Of a DNA stretch of 60,128 nucleotides, positions 51,396 to 60,128 are shown in pieces. Position numbers and translations under genes: made by a program. The notes under the pieces were generated by a model. It did no database searches. It worked only from the letters and a program-made list of their open reading frames with translations, and was not told the DNA's origin. Positions within the stretch are counted from its first letter, which is position 1. Each line of letters begins with the position of its first letter. Origin of the DNA: Streptomyces sp. CBMA291 (GTDB lineage: Bacteria > Actinomycetota > Actinomycetes > Streptomycetales > Streptomycetaceae); contig NZ_MSJP01000025.1 in the NCBI RefSeq assembly GCF_014596525.1, positions 1 to 60,128 on the forward strand, read 5' to 3'.

Positions 51396-52226
51396 TCAGG
51401 ACGTTCGCTCCGGAAGCGGGCCCGTCTGCTCGTCGTCACCGCTCGCGAACCGGCCCGGCGTCGTGCCCACAAGGCGTTTGAACGAGCGGTTCAGATGCGG
51501 CTGGTCATGGAAACCGGTCGCCGCCGCCACCTCCCCGGGCGGCATCCCGTCGAGCAGCAGCCGCCGGGCCCGCTCCAGGCGGCGGGCCGTCAGATACTGG
51601 TGCGGGGAGATGCCGTAGGCGCGGCTGAACGCCCGTACGAGATGGGTGGGATGGGCGTACAGCAGCCCCGCCGCCTCGTCCAGGGTCACCCCCTCGACCA
51701 GCCGCTCGTCGAGCAGTTCCCGCAGAGCGGCCGCCACCCCCGGGGCCTGCGCACGCGCGCGCGTGGGCACGCGGGGCCGCAGATGGGCGTCGAGCCGTTC
51801 GCTGATGAACGCGAGACGGCACTGCGCCTCGAACGCGTCCCCGGGTTCCGCCAGCGCCGTGTGCAACTGCCCGACCCGTCGGCGCAGCAGCGGATCGACC
51901 AGATCGGGGGCGTCCACGGCGGCGCCGATCAGGCGCGCGTCGAGCTGTGTCGGAGCCAGGTACAGGACCCGCTTGCGGAAGCCGCGGGAGGTCGCGGGCG
52001 AGCCGTTGTGCGGCACCTGCGGCGGCAACAGCGACACCGTGTCGCCCGGAGTGCCGTGCTCGCGCCGGTCCAGGTCGTACCGGACCGCGCCGTCGTCGAC
52101 GATGAGCAGCGTCCACACGTCATGCACGTGCATCGGGTACGCGTGCGCGGTGAACCGGGCGTGGAACACCTCCACGATGCCGGGGACGCGTGGCCGCCAC
52201 GCCGAGACCCGCTGCCCGTTCACCAT
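51396..52226 (-). CDS. AraC-family transcriptional regulator
   Basis: This 276-residue protein has an AraC cupin N-terminus (HARFTAHAYPMHVHDVWTLLI, GDTVSLLPPQVPHNG) and a C-terminal pair of helix-turn-helices (GVTLDEAAGLLYAHPTHLVRAF and MPPGEVAAATGFHDQPHLNRSFKRLVGTTPGRF). The start at ATG 52226 is chosen over the longer frame, which would overlap the divergent DUF2000 gene. AraC-DUF2000 divergent pairs recur in actinobacteria, so it probably regulates that gene. Confidence 0.9.
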   Translation of the reverse strand: MVNGQRVSAWRPRVPGIVEVFHARFTAHAYPMHVHDVWTLLIVDDGAVRYDLDRREHGTPGDTVSLLPPQVPHNGSPATSRGFRKRVLYLAPTQLDARLIGAAVDAPDLVDPLLRRRVGQLHTALAEPGDAFEAQCRLAFISERLDAHLRPRVPTRARAQAPGVAAALRELLDERLVEGVTLDEAAGLLYAHPTHLVRAFSRAYGISPHQYLTARRLERARRLLLDGMPPGEVAAATGFHDQPHLNRSFKRLVGTTPGRFASGDDEQTGPLPERTS

Positions 52227-52275
52227 GCCAGGAATGTACAAGACGTCCCCGGGACCCCGGCGGCACGCTCGGGGC

Positions 52276-52710
52276 ATGACCACCACCGATCACGCGCCCG
52301 TGCGCTTCGACACCAAGATCGCCGTCCTGCTGCGGGAGGACCTGGAGACCTGGCAGCGGCTGAACGTCACCGCCTTCCTCGTCAGCGGGCTCGGCACCCG
52401 GCTCCCCGAGGTGATCGGCGAGCCGTACGCCGACGCCGACGGCACCCCGTACCTCCCGATGTTCCGCCAGCCCGTCCTGGTCTTCGAGGGGACGAAGGAG
52501 CACCTCGCCGCCGCTCGTGCCCGCGCCCTCTCCCGCGCCCTTCCGGTCGCCGTCTTCACCACCGGACTCTTCGCCACCGGCAACGACCGCGACAACCGCG
52601 CCGCCGTACGCGCGGTGACCACGACCGCGCTCGACCTCGCGGGTCTCGCCGTGTACGGACCCCGCAACGCCGTCGACAAGGTACTCAAGGGAGCCCGTAT
52701 GCATCCCTGA
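52276..52710 (+). CDS. DUF2000 family protein
   Basis: This 144-residue protein begins with RFDTKIAVLLREDLETWQRLNVTAFLVSGL and later has LPMFRQPVLVFEGTKEHLAAARARAL, typical of DUF2000 (peptidyl-tRNA hydrolase 2-like fold). The biochemical role is unknown. It starts 49 bases from the divergent AraC gene start. Confidence 0.87.
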   Translation: MTTTDHAPVRFDTKIAVLLREDLETWQRLNVTAFLVSGLGTRLPEVIGEPYADADGTPYLPMFRQPVLVFEGTKEHLAAARARALSRALPVAVFTTGLFATGNDRDNRAAVRAVTTTALDLAGLAVYGPRNAVDKVLKGARMHP

Positions 52711-52894
52711 GCCCGTCTGGCCCCTTGACCCCGACTGCGTCCCTGCCCCCGACCGCGTCCCTGAGCCCGGACGCGCCCCGGCCGGACGTCTCCCCGAGCC
52801 GGACGCGCCCCGAGCCGGACGCGCGCCTGGACCCTGACGCCGCCCGGTCCGGGGCACCCGCCTCGTGCGTCCGGGCGCGGCCGGACCGGGGCCG
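52711..52894. other. Convergent spacer of degenerate Pro-codon-like repeats
   Basis: The 184-base interval between the DUF2000 and MocR stops is made of degenerate repeats (CCTGAGCCCG, GAGCCGGACGCGCCCCGAGCCGGACGCG) and holds no gene. It may simply be a low-complexity spacer with a loose hairpin. Confidence 0.6.
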
Positions 52895-54424
52895 TCAGCC
52901 TCCCGCCCGCTCCGCGCACTCCAGCAGCACCGGGAGGGCCGCTGCCAGGGCGTCCGTGCCGCGTGCGTACGGCAGCCGGAGCCGGTCCCTGAAGCCGTCG
53001 ACGGGGGAGAACGCGGGACCCGGGACCACCGACACACCGTGGCGGCGCGCCAGCTGGGCGAGGGCCTCCGTGTCGGTGCCCGGGACCCGCACCCAGAGGG
53101 CCGAACCGCCCTCCGGCCGGGTCCACTCCCAGTGCGGCGCCCGCGCGCGCAGCAGCGCCTCCGCCGCGTCCCGCCGCTCCCGCAGCACGGCCCGGCGCCG
53201 CGCGCGTGCCTCGGGAAGCCGGTCGAGCAGCCGTACGGCGACGAGCTGGTCGAGCATCGAACACGACAGGTCCACCGAGGTCTTGATCTGCGCCAGCCGC
53301 GTCACCACCTGAGGCGACGAACGGATCCAGCCCACCCGCAGACCACCCCAGAACAGCTTGGAGAGCGTCCCGACCGTCACCGTCGACCCCATCGGCAATC
53401 CGGCCGCGAGCGGCACCGGAGCGGCCTCGGCCAGAGGCTCGCCCGCCTGGTCCGCCACCCGGGGAGCACCCGCCCGCTCTCCGCCAGGGAACGCGCCACC
53501 GACCGCCGCCGCCCCCGCGCTCCCGGCCGCCCCCAGGAACAGTTCCGCGCAGGACGTGTCCTCCACGGTGAACAGCTCCAGGTCCATGAGCACCCGCCGC
53601 CACTCCCGGCGCGCCGCCTCGTCCAGAGTGTGCCCCGTCGGGTTGTGCACCGTCGGCTGGAGGTACACGAGCCGGGGCCGCGCGTGCCCGGCGAGCCGCC
53701 GCAGCGCCGCCGGGCCCTCCCCGCCCGGACCGTCCCCGCCCACCGGGACGAGCCGGGCACCCCGCGCCCGCAACGCCTCCAGGGCGCCCCGGTAGGTCGG
53801 GTCCTCCACGACCACCGTGTCCCCCGGCTCCACGAGCGCCTGCGCCACCAGCCACACCGCCTGCTGCGAGCCCGCCGTCACCAGGATCTGCTCCGCCTCC
53901 GTCGGCACCCCCGCCGCCCGGTAGTACGCGGCGATCCCCTCCCGCAGCGCCGGGAGGCCGTACGGGTGGTAGCCGTCCTCCGTGAGGAGCGCGCCGAGCC
54001 CTTCTCCGGACAGGGCGGCCACCGCCTCGGCCACCGTCCCGAGCCCCGGCAGCGCCCCGCTCGACAGATCGACCGGGTCCGCGCCGCCCCCGGTACGGAC
54101 CCGGGCGTCGAAGCTCACCAGCCTGCCCTCGGTCACGTATCCGTCGGGCGCCCCCGACGCCCGGAGCCGCGAACCGCTGCCCCGTACGCTCTCAAGGCGC
54201 CCCTCGCTCTCCAGGAGCCCGTAGGCGGCCGTCACGGTGGACCGGCTCACGCCGAGGACCGACGCCAGTTCCCGCTGCGAGGGCAGGAGGGTGCCACCCG
54301 CCACGTCCCCGCGCTCGGCCAGCTCCCGCAGCGCGTCCGCGAGCCGCCGGGGGAGCGGACCGGTCCCTTCCGACGCCCAACCGGTGAGGAGACGGGACAA
54401 ACGGGTGGAATGAATCCTGGCCAT
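52895..54424 (-). CDS. MocR/PdxR-type GntR-aminotransferase regulator
   Basis: This protein of about 509 residues has an N-terminal GntR winged helix (PLPRRLADALRELAERG, LPSQRELASVLGVSRSTVTAAY, about residues 20-75) fused to a fold-type I aminotransferase domain that binds pyridoxal phosphate at the Lys in GTLSKLFWGGLRVGW. Such proteins sense PLP or an amino compound. It is divergent from the UPF0261 and TIM-barrel pair, with about 130 bases between starts, so it probably controls them. An ATG nine bases upstream (54433) is a possible start. Confidence 0.9.
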   Translation of the reverse strand: MARIHSTRLSRLLTGWASEGTGPLPRRLADALRELAERGDVAGGTLLPSQRELASVLGVSRSTVTAAYGLLESEGRLESVRGSGSRLRASGAPDGYVTEGRLVSFDARVRTGGGADPVDLSSGALPGLGTVAEAVAALSGEGLGALLTEDGYHPYGLPALREGIAAYYRAAGVPTEAEQILVTAGSQQAVWLVAQALVEPGDTVVVEDPTYRGALEALRARGARLVPVGGDGPGGEGPAALRRLAGHARPRLVYLQPTVHNPTGHTLDEAARREWRRVLMDLELFTVEDTSCAELFLGAAGSAGAAAVGGAFPGGERAGAPRVADQAGEPLAEAAPVPLAAGLPMGSTVTVGTLSKLFWGGLRVGWIRSSPQVVTRLAQIKTSVDLSCSMLDQLVAVRLLDRLPEARARRRAVLRERRDAAEALLRARAPHWEWTRPEGGSALWVRVPGTDTEALAQLARRHGVSVVPGPAFSPVDGFRDRLRLPYARGTDALAAALPVLLECAERAGG

Positions 54425-54558
54425 AGCCCCCATGGTGTCCCAAGAGGCAGGCCAATCCTGCCCGACTGGTCGTTGTCGCCGCAGATCGCCCGGCGGATGA
54501 TCGAGACCGGGGACAGGACCGGGAGATCCGGGGACAGGCCCGGGAGAAAGGTGGAGGC

Positions 54559-55809
54559 ATGGCGACCGTCGTGCTGGTCGGCACACTGGACACCAAGGGC
54601 GAGGAGTACGCCTGGCTGCGCGAGCGGCTCAGGGAGTACGGCAGCGAGGTCCTCCTCGTCGACGCCGGCGTCATGCCGCCACCCGCCCACGGGCCGACGC
54701 CCGACATCGCCGCCGACGTCGTCGCGCGCGCCGGGGGCCACGACCTCGCCGCACTGAGGACGGCGGGCGACAGGGGCGCGGCCGTCGCCGCGATGGCCCA
54801 GGGCCTGACGAGGGTCCTCACCGACCTCTACCGCAAGGGCCGACTGCACGCCGTGCTCGCCGCCGCGGGCAGCGGCGGCTCCGCCCTCGCCGCGCAGGCC
54901 ATGCGGGCGCTGCCCATCGGCGTACCGAAGGTGCTCGTCAGCACCATGGCCGGGGGAGACGTCTCCCCCTACGTCGACAGCAGCGACCTCACCCTGATGT
55001 ACAGCGTCGTCGACATCTCGGGACTGAACTCCGTCTCCTGCCAGGTCCTCGGCAACGCCGCCGCCGCGGCCGCCGGGATGGCCCGCCGCCACGAGCGCAA
55101 CCACGACGAGCCCGCCGGGCGGGGCCGGCCGGTCGTCGCCGCCACCATGTTCGGCGTCACGACCCCGGCGGTCGACGCGGCCCGCGCCCGGCTCTCCGAA
55201 CTCGGCTACGAGGTGCTCGTCTTCCACGCCACCGGCGCGGGCGGCCGGGCCGTCGAGAAGCTCGCCAGGGACGGCATGCTCGACGGCGTCCTCGACCTCA
55301 CCACCACCGAACTCGCCGACGAACTCGTCGGCGGAGTGCTCAGCGCGGGACCGACCCGGCTCACCGCGGCCGGAGTGATGGGCATCCCGCAGGTCGTCGC
55401 CCCCGGAGCGCTCGACATGGTCAACTTCGGACCGGCCGCGACCGTGCCCGAGCGGTTCGCCGACCGGCGGCTGCTCATCCACAACGCCACCGTCACCCTC
55501 ATGCGCACGACATCGGCCGAGATGGCGGAACTCGGCCGGTCGATGGGCCGCAAACTCCGCAACGCCCGGGGCCCCGCCGAGGTCTTCTGGCCGCTGCGCG
55601 GACTCTCCGCCGTGGACACGGCCGCCGGGCCGTTCGAGGACCAGACGGCCGACCGGGCGGGACTGGACGCCCTGCGCACCGCCGTCCGGGGCGGCACGGT
55701 CCGCGTCCACGAACTCGACGCGCACGTCAACGACACCTCTTTCGCGGTCGCCATGGCCGACCGCCTCCACCAGATGATCGCGGAGAACGCGCGCGCGGCC
55801 ACGGCCTGA
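54559..55809 (+). CDS. UPF0261 (Tm-1-like ATP-binding domain) protein
   Basis: This 416-residue protein matches the Tm-1-like ATP-binding UPF0261 family: [20 protein letters not shown] at the start, then [51 protein letters not shown] segment ([17 protein letters not shown]), and [12 protein letters not shown]. Tomato Tm-1 fuses this domain to a TIM-barrel domain like the one encoded next. The reaction is unknown. It starts ~125 bases from the divergent MocR start and 110 bases before the TIM-barrel gene. Confidence 0.88.
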   Translation: MATVVLVGTLDTKGEEYAWLRERLREYGSEVLLVDAGVMPPPAHGPTPDIAADVVARAGGHDLAALRTAGDRGAAVAAMAQGLTRVLTDLYRKGRLHAVLAAAGSGGSALAAQAMRALPIGVPKVLVSTMAGGDVSPYVDSSDLTLMYSVVDISGLNSVSCQVLGNAAAAAAGMARRHERNHDEPAGRGRPVVAATMFGVTTPAVDAARARLSELGYEVLVFHATGAGGRAVEKLARDGMLDGVLDLTTTELADELVGGVLSAGPTRLTAAGVMGIPQVVAPGALDMVNFGPAATVPERFADRRLLIHNATVTLMRTTSAEMAELGRSMGRKLRNARGPAEVFWPLRGLSAVDTAAGPFEDQTADRAGLDALRTAVRGGTVRVHELDAHVNDTSFAVAMADRLHQMIAENARAATA

Positions 55810-55919
55810 GCCGCCACCGCCCGGCCTCGTCCGAACACCCGGACCCGCCACCAGCCGAGCCCCCGAGCCGACCCGCCGGGGCACCACACCCCCACCCGAT
55901 CCACCGAGGAGTGACCACC

Positions 55920-56753
55920 GTGACCACCATCAGCCGTCAGGACGTACTCGACCGGCTGCGCGCCCAGGTCGCCGCAGGACGCCCGATCGTCGGCGCCGGA
56001 GCGGGCACCGGCCTCTCCGCCAAGTGCGCCGAGGAAGGCGGCGTCGACCTGCTGATCATCTACAACTCCGGCCGCTACCGGATGGCCGGTCGCGGCTCCC
56101 TCGCGGGACTCCTGCCGTACGGGGACGCCAACGCGATCGTCCAGGACATGGCCCGCGAGGTGCTGCCCGTGGTCCGCGACACGCCCGTCCTCGCGGGCGT
56201 CTGCGGCACCGACCCGTTCCGCCGCATGGACCTCTTCCTCGACGAGCTGAAGGCCATGGGCTTCGCCGGCGTGCAGAACTTCCCCACGGTCGGCCTCTAC
56301 GACGGCACGTTCCGCGTCAACCTGGAGGAGACCGGCATGGGATACGGCCTGGAGGTCGACATGGTCCGCGCCGCCCACGAGCGCGACCTGCTCACCGCCC
56401 CGTACGTCTTCGACCCCGAGCAGGCGGCCGACATGGCGCGGGCGGGGGCCGACGTCCTCGTGCCCCATGTGGGACTCACCACCAAGGGGGCCATCGGCGC
56501 GGGCACCGCCCTCACCCTCGACGGGGCGGCAGCCGCCGTCCAGGAGATGCACGACGCGGCCAAGCGCGTGAACCCCGACATCCTGGTCCTGTGCCACGGC
56601 GGGCCCATCGCCGAACCGGAGGACGCGCGCTACGTCCTGGAGCACACCACCGGAGTCGTCGGCTTCTTCGGGGCCTCGTCGATCGAACGCCTCCCCACCG
56701 AGCGGGCCATCACCGAACAGACCCGCGCCTTCAAGGCGTTGGCCACCGGCTGA
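55920..56753 (+). CDS. TIM-barrel (phosphoenolpyruvate hydrolase family) protein
   Basis: This 277-residue protein has a TIM barrel with [37 protein letters not shown] in overall pattern (short pieces: [29 protein letters not shown]), then [25 protein letters not shown] and [18 protein letters not shown]. It belongs to the phosphoenolpyruvate-hydrolase-like family that accompanies UPF0261 genes. The GTG at 55920 is preferred because GAGGAG (55906-55911) lies eight bases upstream; the GTG at 55911 is inside that site. Confidence 0.86.
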   Translation: MTTISRQDVLDRLRAQVAAGRPIVGAGAGTGLSAKCAEEGGVDLLIIYNSGRYRMAGRGSLAGLLPYGDANAIVQDMAREVLPVVRDTPVLAGVCGTDPFRRMDLFLDELKAMGFAGVQNFPTVGLYDGTFRVNLEETGMGYGLEVDMVRAAHERDLLTAPYVFDPEQAADMARAGADVLVPHVGLTTKGAIGAGTALTLDGAAAAVQEMHDAAKRVNPDILVLCHGGPIAEPEDARYVLEHTTGVVGFFGASSIERLPTERAITEQTRAFKALATG

Positions 56754-56849
56754 AGCCGATGTCGGCGCCGTGCCGTACAACTGAGGGCACGGTGAACGAG
56801 CGGCGGAATCAGGCCGCCCGGCCGCACGACCGGACGAGGGGGACGGCAC

Positions 56850-59800
56850 GTGGACACATTCGCGGACCCGGGGTGCTCCGACCGGACGCCCTTCGTCGGG
56901 CGGACCGGCGAACTCGACCGGCTCGACGCGCTGTTACGCGGCCGGGCGGGGGGAGCGGGCCCGATGGCCGTCGACATCACGGGCGAGCCGGGCATCGGCA
57001 AGACCCGGCTCGCCGCCGAGTTCGCGATACGGGCCCGGCGGCGCGGCGCGGCCTTCCTGCACGGCCGGGCGGCCCGGGGCGACACCGCCGCCCCCTTCCA
57101 CACCTGGGCCGACGCCTTCGCCGGACTCGACCACCACGACCGCGCGTCCCACCCGGAGCTGTCCACGCTCGCGGACCTGGTCGAGGACGCGGCGGATCCA
57201 GGACGCGCGGACCTTCCGGCGGCGGGGGAACGGCCGGTGCGGGACCGCCGGGTGGCGGGGGAACGGGTGACGGGCGACGCCGGGCCGGGGCGTGGGGGTG
57301 CGGGCGGTGCCGGAGTGGTGTGTGAGGGTGCGGGTGGTGCCGGAGTGGGCGGTGGGGGAGCGGCCGGCCCCGGATCGGCCGGCGGGGGGCCGGGCGACGC
57401 CGGATGGGACGGCCGGGGAGCAGGCACCCTCGGAGGGGGCGGGGAGGGACCGGGTGACGAAGGAGCGACGGGCGCCGGAAGGGGCGACTCGGGGCCGGGT
57501 GGCAGGAGCCCGGGTGGCCTGTCCGAGACCGCCCGGGTGCGTCGGATCGCGCACGCGCTCGGCGCGGTTCCGGCCCCCGGGCTCGTCCTCGTCCTCGACG
57601 ATCTGCACCGCGCGGATCCGGCCACCGTCGCCCTCGTCGATCAACTGCTCCGGCAGCCGCGCCGGGCTCCCGTCCTGCTCGTCCTGGTCCGGCGCGAACG
57701 CCAGACCCCGCCCGCCCTCGCCGCCGTGCTCGCCCACGGGGCCGACAGCGGGGCCCTGACCCGCCTTCCGCTCGGCCCGCTGGCGGCCCACGACGGAATC
57801 GAGGCGCTCGCGCCCGGACTGGCGCCGGGACCGGCCCGAGCCCTCCACACCGCGAGCCTCGGCAACCCGCTCTACCACCGGGCCCTCGCCCGCCTGCGCA
57901 CCCACCCGGAGGAACCGCCCGGCACGGGACCGGCGGCGGCCGTCCTCGACGAACTGGCCCCGCTCACCCCGTCCGAGCGGGCGGTGGTGGACGCCCTCGC
58001 CGTCCTCGAAGGGCACGCGACCACCGAATTACTCACGGCGGTGACCGAGACCGTCCCCCCGCCGGAAGCCCCCGCCGACCGGCCCGATCCCGTGGACCCG
58101 CCGAGGGACCGGGCCGCCCACGGCCGGGCGTACGACGACCGGGAGGCGGCCGGGCGCCAGGACGCGCCGACACGGGACGCGCCGACACGGGACGGGGAGT
58201 ACGGGCGGGCCACCCGGAGCGGGCCCACGGGCCGCTCGGCGGGCCCGCCGACGGCTCCGTCCCCGGGCTGGTCGGCCCACGGGCAGGCGCACGGCTGGGC
58301 CGACTGGGCCGCCGACCGGCTCCCGGACCCGTCCGAGCCGTCGACGGAGCCGTCGGCCGCACCGGAAGGTCCGGGGGACCCGTCACCGGGTCCTGACCCG
58401 TGCTGGGAGAGAGGTCTGCCGCCGGGCGGGGACCACGGCCCGTGCCGGGGCCCGGAGCCGGGCCCCGCCCTCGCCGCCCGAGCCCCGCTCGCCTCCACCC
58501 CGCGCCCCGCCCCTCTCGACGACCTCCTCCGGGCCCTGGCACGGCGTGATCTCGTCCGGGCCGGGGCGGACGGGAGAAGGCTCGGGCTGCGGCACCCCGC
58601 CCTGGCGGAGGTCGTACTCGCCGCGCTCGACCCCTGGCGCCGCCGGGAACTGCACCGGAAGGCGGCCCGCGCGCTGGCCGGGGCGCCGGTGACCGCGCGG
58701 GCCCCGCACCTCGTCCGTGCCATGACGACCTGGGACCCGGTGGCCGCCGCCCAACTGATCGAGGCCGCCGGGCGCATCGGCGCGGCCGACCCCGCCCGCG
58801 CCGCCGACTGGCTGGCCGCCGTCCTCACCCTGCTGCCCGACACCCCCGAACACCGCGCGACCCGCAGGGACCTGACACTCCGAAGAGCCCGCGCCCTGGC
58901 CTCGGCCGGCCGGGTAGCGGAAGGCCGAGACCTCCTCCACCACCTCGTCGACAGCCTCGGCCCCGACGAAGACGCGACCCGCGAAGACGCGACCAGGGGA
59001 GTCGCCACCAGGGAAGCCGCACCCGGCGAAGCCGCCCTCGGCCCAACGCCCCTCGGCCCAACCCCCCTCGGCCCGGTCATCCCCGGCCCGGACACCGCCG
59101 AACTCCGTACCTCCGCCGTTCTGCTCTGTGCCTTCATGGAGCGGCACCTCGGCCGCTACCCCGAGGCGGACGCGCTGCTCCGCCGGGAACTGGAGCGCAC
59201 CCCCGGCCCCCGCCCCGACCTGCGGAACCGGCTCGTCGTGGAGTGGGGCTGCCGGGCCCTCTTCGCCGCCCGCTACCCCGAGGTGCGCCCGGTCGTCGCC
59301 CGTACCCTGGCGGACGCCCGGCGGCGAAGCGACGAGCCGGGCGTGACGGAGGCCCTCACCCTGGCGGGCCTCGGTGAGGCGTACGAGGGGGCGACCGCAC
59401 TCGCCCGCGGCCACGCGCGGGAGGCGGCGGCCCTGGCGGACGCCCTCACCGACGGCGGGCTCGCCGACCACGCCGAGTCCCTCGTACGGCTCGGCTGGAC
59501 CGAGGTCTTCCTCGAACGGTTCGAGGCGGCCGAGCGGCACACGGCCCGGGGCATCGCGATGACCCGCCGCACCGGACGGCCCTTCGCGCTCTCCCAACTC
59601 CTGCTCTGCTCGGCGTACGTGCATCTCCTGACCGGCAGGGTCGCCCGCGCCCTCGCCCTCGCCGAGGAGTCCCTGGGCGTCGCCCGCACCCTCGGCGGCG
59701 CCGAACTCCTCGGCTTCAGCCGGGCGATCCGCGCCACCGTCCTGCTGCACGCCCGTCCGCTCGGCGACCCCGAACCGCTGGCCGAAGCAGAGGAGGCCGC

Positions 59801-60128
59801 CGCCACGGTGGGCACCGCGCAGGGCTGGTGGGCGACCCAGGCCCGCTGCCTCCTCGCCTACGCCGTCCCCACCGCCCGGGACCCGCACCGGGTCCGCGAG
59901 GTCCTGCTGCGCGCGGGCGGCGGCCCGGACCTGGCCGGGCTCCAGCCCTCGCTGCGCCCCGGGTATCTCGAACTCCTCGCGGAGGCGGCCCTCGTGGCAG
60001 GGGACACGGCGGAGGCCGAGCGGGCCGCCCGGCAGGCCCTCGGGGAGGCGTCCCGGCTCGGTCTGCCCGCGCAGAGCGGCGCCGCCCGACGGGCCTGGGG
60101 CCGGGTGCTGGCCCGGCGCGGCGAGCAG
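56850..60128 (+). CDS. Large LuxR-type ATPase regulator with low-complexity insertions, partial
   Basis: The first 1093 codons of this protein are visible; it runs off the right edge, where a LuxR helix-turn-helix is expected. It begins at GTG 56850 after GAGGGGG. Walker A is GEPGIGKTRLAAEF near residue 50 and Walker B is VLVLDDLHRADPAT near residue 247. A Gly/Ala/Pro/Arg-rich string from about residue 115 to 220 lies between them, and a second Arg/Gly/Pro-rich insert lies at about residues 405-540. The rest is TPR-like helical repeats. Such STAND/LAL regulators activate secondary-metabolite or sugar genes upon ligand and ATP binding. Confidence 0.85.
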   Translation, partial: MDTFADPGCSDRTPFVGRTGELDRLDALLRGRAGGAGPMAVDITGEPGIGKTRLAAEFAIRARRRGAAFLHGRAARGDTAAPFHTWADAFAGLDHHDRASHPELSTLADLVEDAADPGRADLPAAGERPVRDRRVAGERVTGDAGPGRGGAGGAGVVCEGAGGAGVGGGGAAGPGSAGGGPGDAGWDGRGAGTLGGGGEGPGDEGATGAGRGDSGPGGRSPGGLSETARVRRIAHALGAVPAPGLVLVLDDLHRADPATVALVDQLLRQPRRAPVLLVLVRRERQTPPALAAVLAHGADSGALTRLPLGPLAAHDGIEALAPGLAPGPARALHTASLGNPLYHRALARLRTHPEEPPGTGPAAAVLDELAPLTPSERAVVDALAVLEGHATTELLTAVTETVPPPEAPADRPDPVDPPRDRAAHGRAYDDREAAGRQDAPTRDAPTRDGEYGRATRSGPTGRSAGPPTAPSPGWSAHGQAHGWADWAADRLPDPSEPSTEPSAAPEGPGDPSPGPDPCWERGLPPGGDHGPCRGPEPGPALAARAPLASTPRPAPLDDLLRALARRDLVRAGADGRRLGLRHPALAEVVLAALDPWRRRELHRKAARALAGAPVTARAPHLVRAMTTWDPVAAAQLIEAAGRIGAADPARAADWLAAVLTLLPDTPEHRATRRDLTLRRARALASAGRVAEGRDLLHHLVDSLGPDEDATREDATRGVATREAAPGEAALGPTPLGPTPLGPVIPGPDTAELRTSAVLLCAFMERHLGRYPEADALLRRELERTPGPRPDLRNRLVVEWGCRALFAARYPEVRPVVARTLADARRRSDEPGVTEALTLAGLGEAYEGATALARGHAREAAALADALTDGGLADHAESLVRLGWTEVFLERFEAAERHTARGIAMTRRTGRPFALSQLLLCSAYVHLLTGRVARALALAEESLGVARTLGGAELLGFSRAIRATVLLHARPLGDPEPLAEAEEAAATVGTAQGWWATQARCLLAYAVPTARDPHRVREVLLRAGGGPDLAGLQPSLRPGYLELLAEAALVAGDTAEAERAARQALGEASRLGLPAQSGAARRAWGRVLARRGEQ

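Noticed and set aside
1..60128. CRISPR arrays, rRNA or tRNA genes
   Set aside because: No regularly spaced direct repeats with unique spacers and no cloverleaf or rRNA-like sequence were recognised on either strand.

Overview
The base composition (very high G+C, third positions almost always G or C), the AGGAG-type ribosome binding sites and the gene families all point to a Streptomyces chromosome. The window mixes conserved actinobacterial genes with two accessory blocks: an incomplete thiopeptide (lactazole-like) biosynthetic cluster at the left edge, and a 17-kb block encoding a contractile, phage-tail-like particle with two large putative toxic cargo proteins in the centre.

Left edge (1-5134, minus strand): a four-gene, translationally coupled RiPP operon in the order precursor peptide, tRNA-Glu-dependent dehydratase (LanB N-terminal type), SpaB-C/pyridine-synthase-type protein, and RRE/ThiF-like cyclodehydratase partner. 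The order and the leader peptide match the lactazole cluster, but the core peptide is dominated by serine with a single cysteine. The YcaO and dehydrogenase/elimination genes expected next would lie beyond base 1. Then follow a TetR repressor divergent from an MFS transporter plus GH3 glycosidase pair (5893-9814), with a clean palindromic operator inside the promoter, and a 168-bp foldback (MITE-like) element at 9888-10055.

Middle-left (10052-31646): tesB thioesterase, a DExH helicase, a YdjM-like membrane hydrolase, a Tat-exported GH109-type oxidoreductase-fold protein, a FAD/4Fe-4S D-lactate dehydrogenase-type protein, a MarR repressor divergent from an ABC exporter, a 19-residue hydrophobic peptide gene, an MltG-type transglycosylase, a flavin monooxygenase-type oxidoreductase, ssuD preceded by a cysteine-containing sulfur leader peptide, a nitrobindin, an S9 prolyl oligopeptidase, a LuxR-type regulator and an aminopeptidase P.

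Centre (31672-49018, minus strand): 15 tightly packed genes. From promoter-proximal to distal they are an unknown 264-residue protein, sheath, tube, a 92-residue protein resembling only the tail end of a tape measure, two small hub/plug-like proteins, VgrG/gpD-like hub, PAAR-like tip, gp25 wedge, gpJ baseplate, gpI-like baseplate protein, two fibre/adhesin-like proteins, and two large proteins. These last two share an N-terminal motif in identical spacing and carry a zinc-deaminase-like and a possible restriction-endonuclease-like C-terminus. No capsid, terminase, integrase, full-length tape measure, AAA ATPase or tail terminator gene is present, so this looks like a particle or injection system rather than a prophage.

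Right (49452-60128): a STAS anti-sigma-factor antagonist, a PadR regulator, an isochorismatase-family hydrolase, an AraC/DUF2000 divergent pair, a MocR regulator divergent from a UPF0261 (Tm-1-like) plus TIM-barrel (PEP-hydrolase family) gene pair, and the first 1093 codons of a large LuxR-type ATPase regulator with unusual low-complexity insertions that runs off the right edge.
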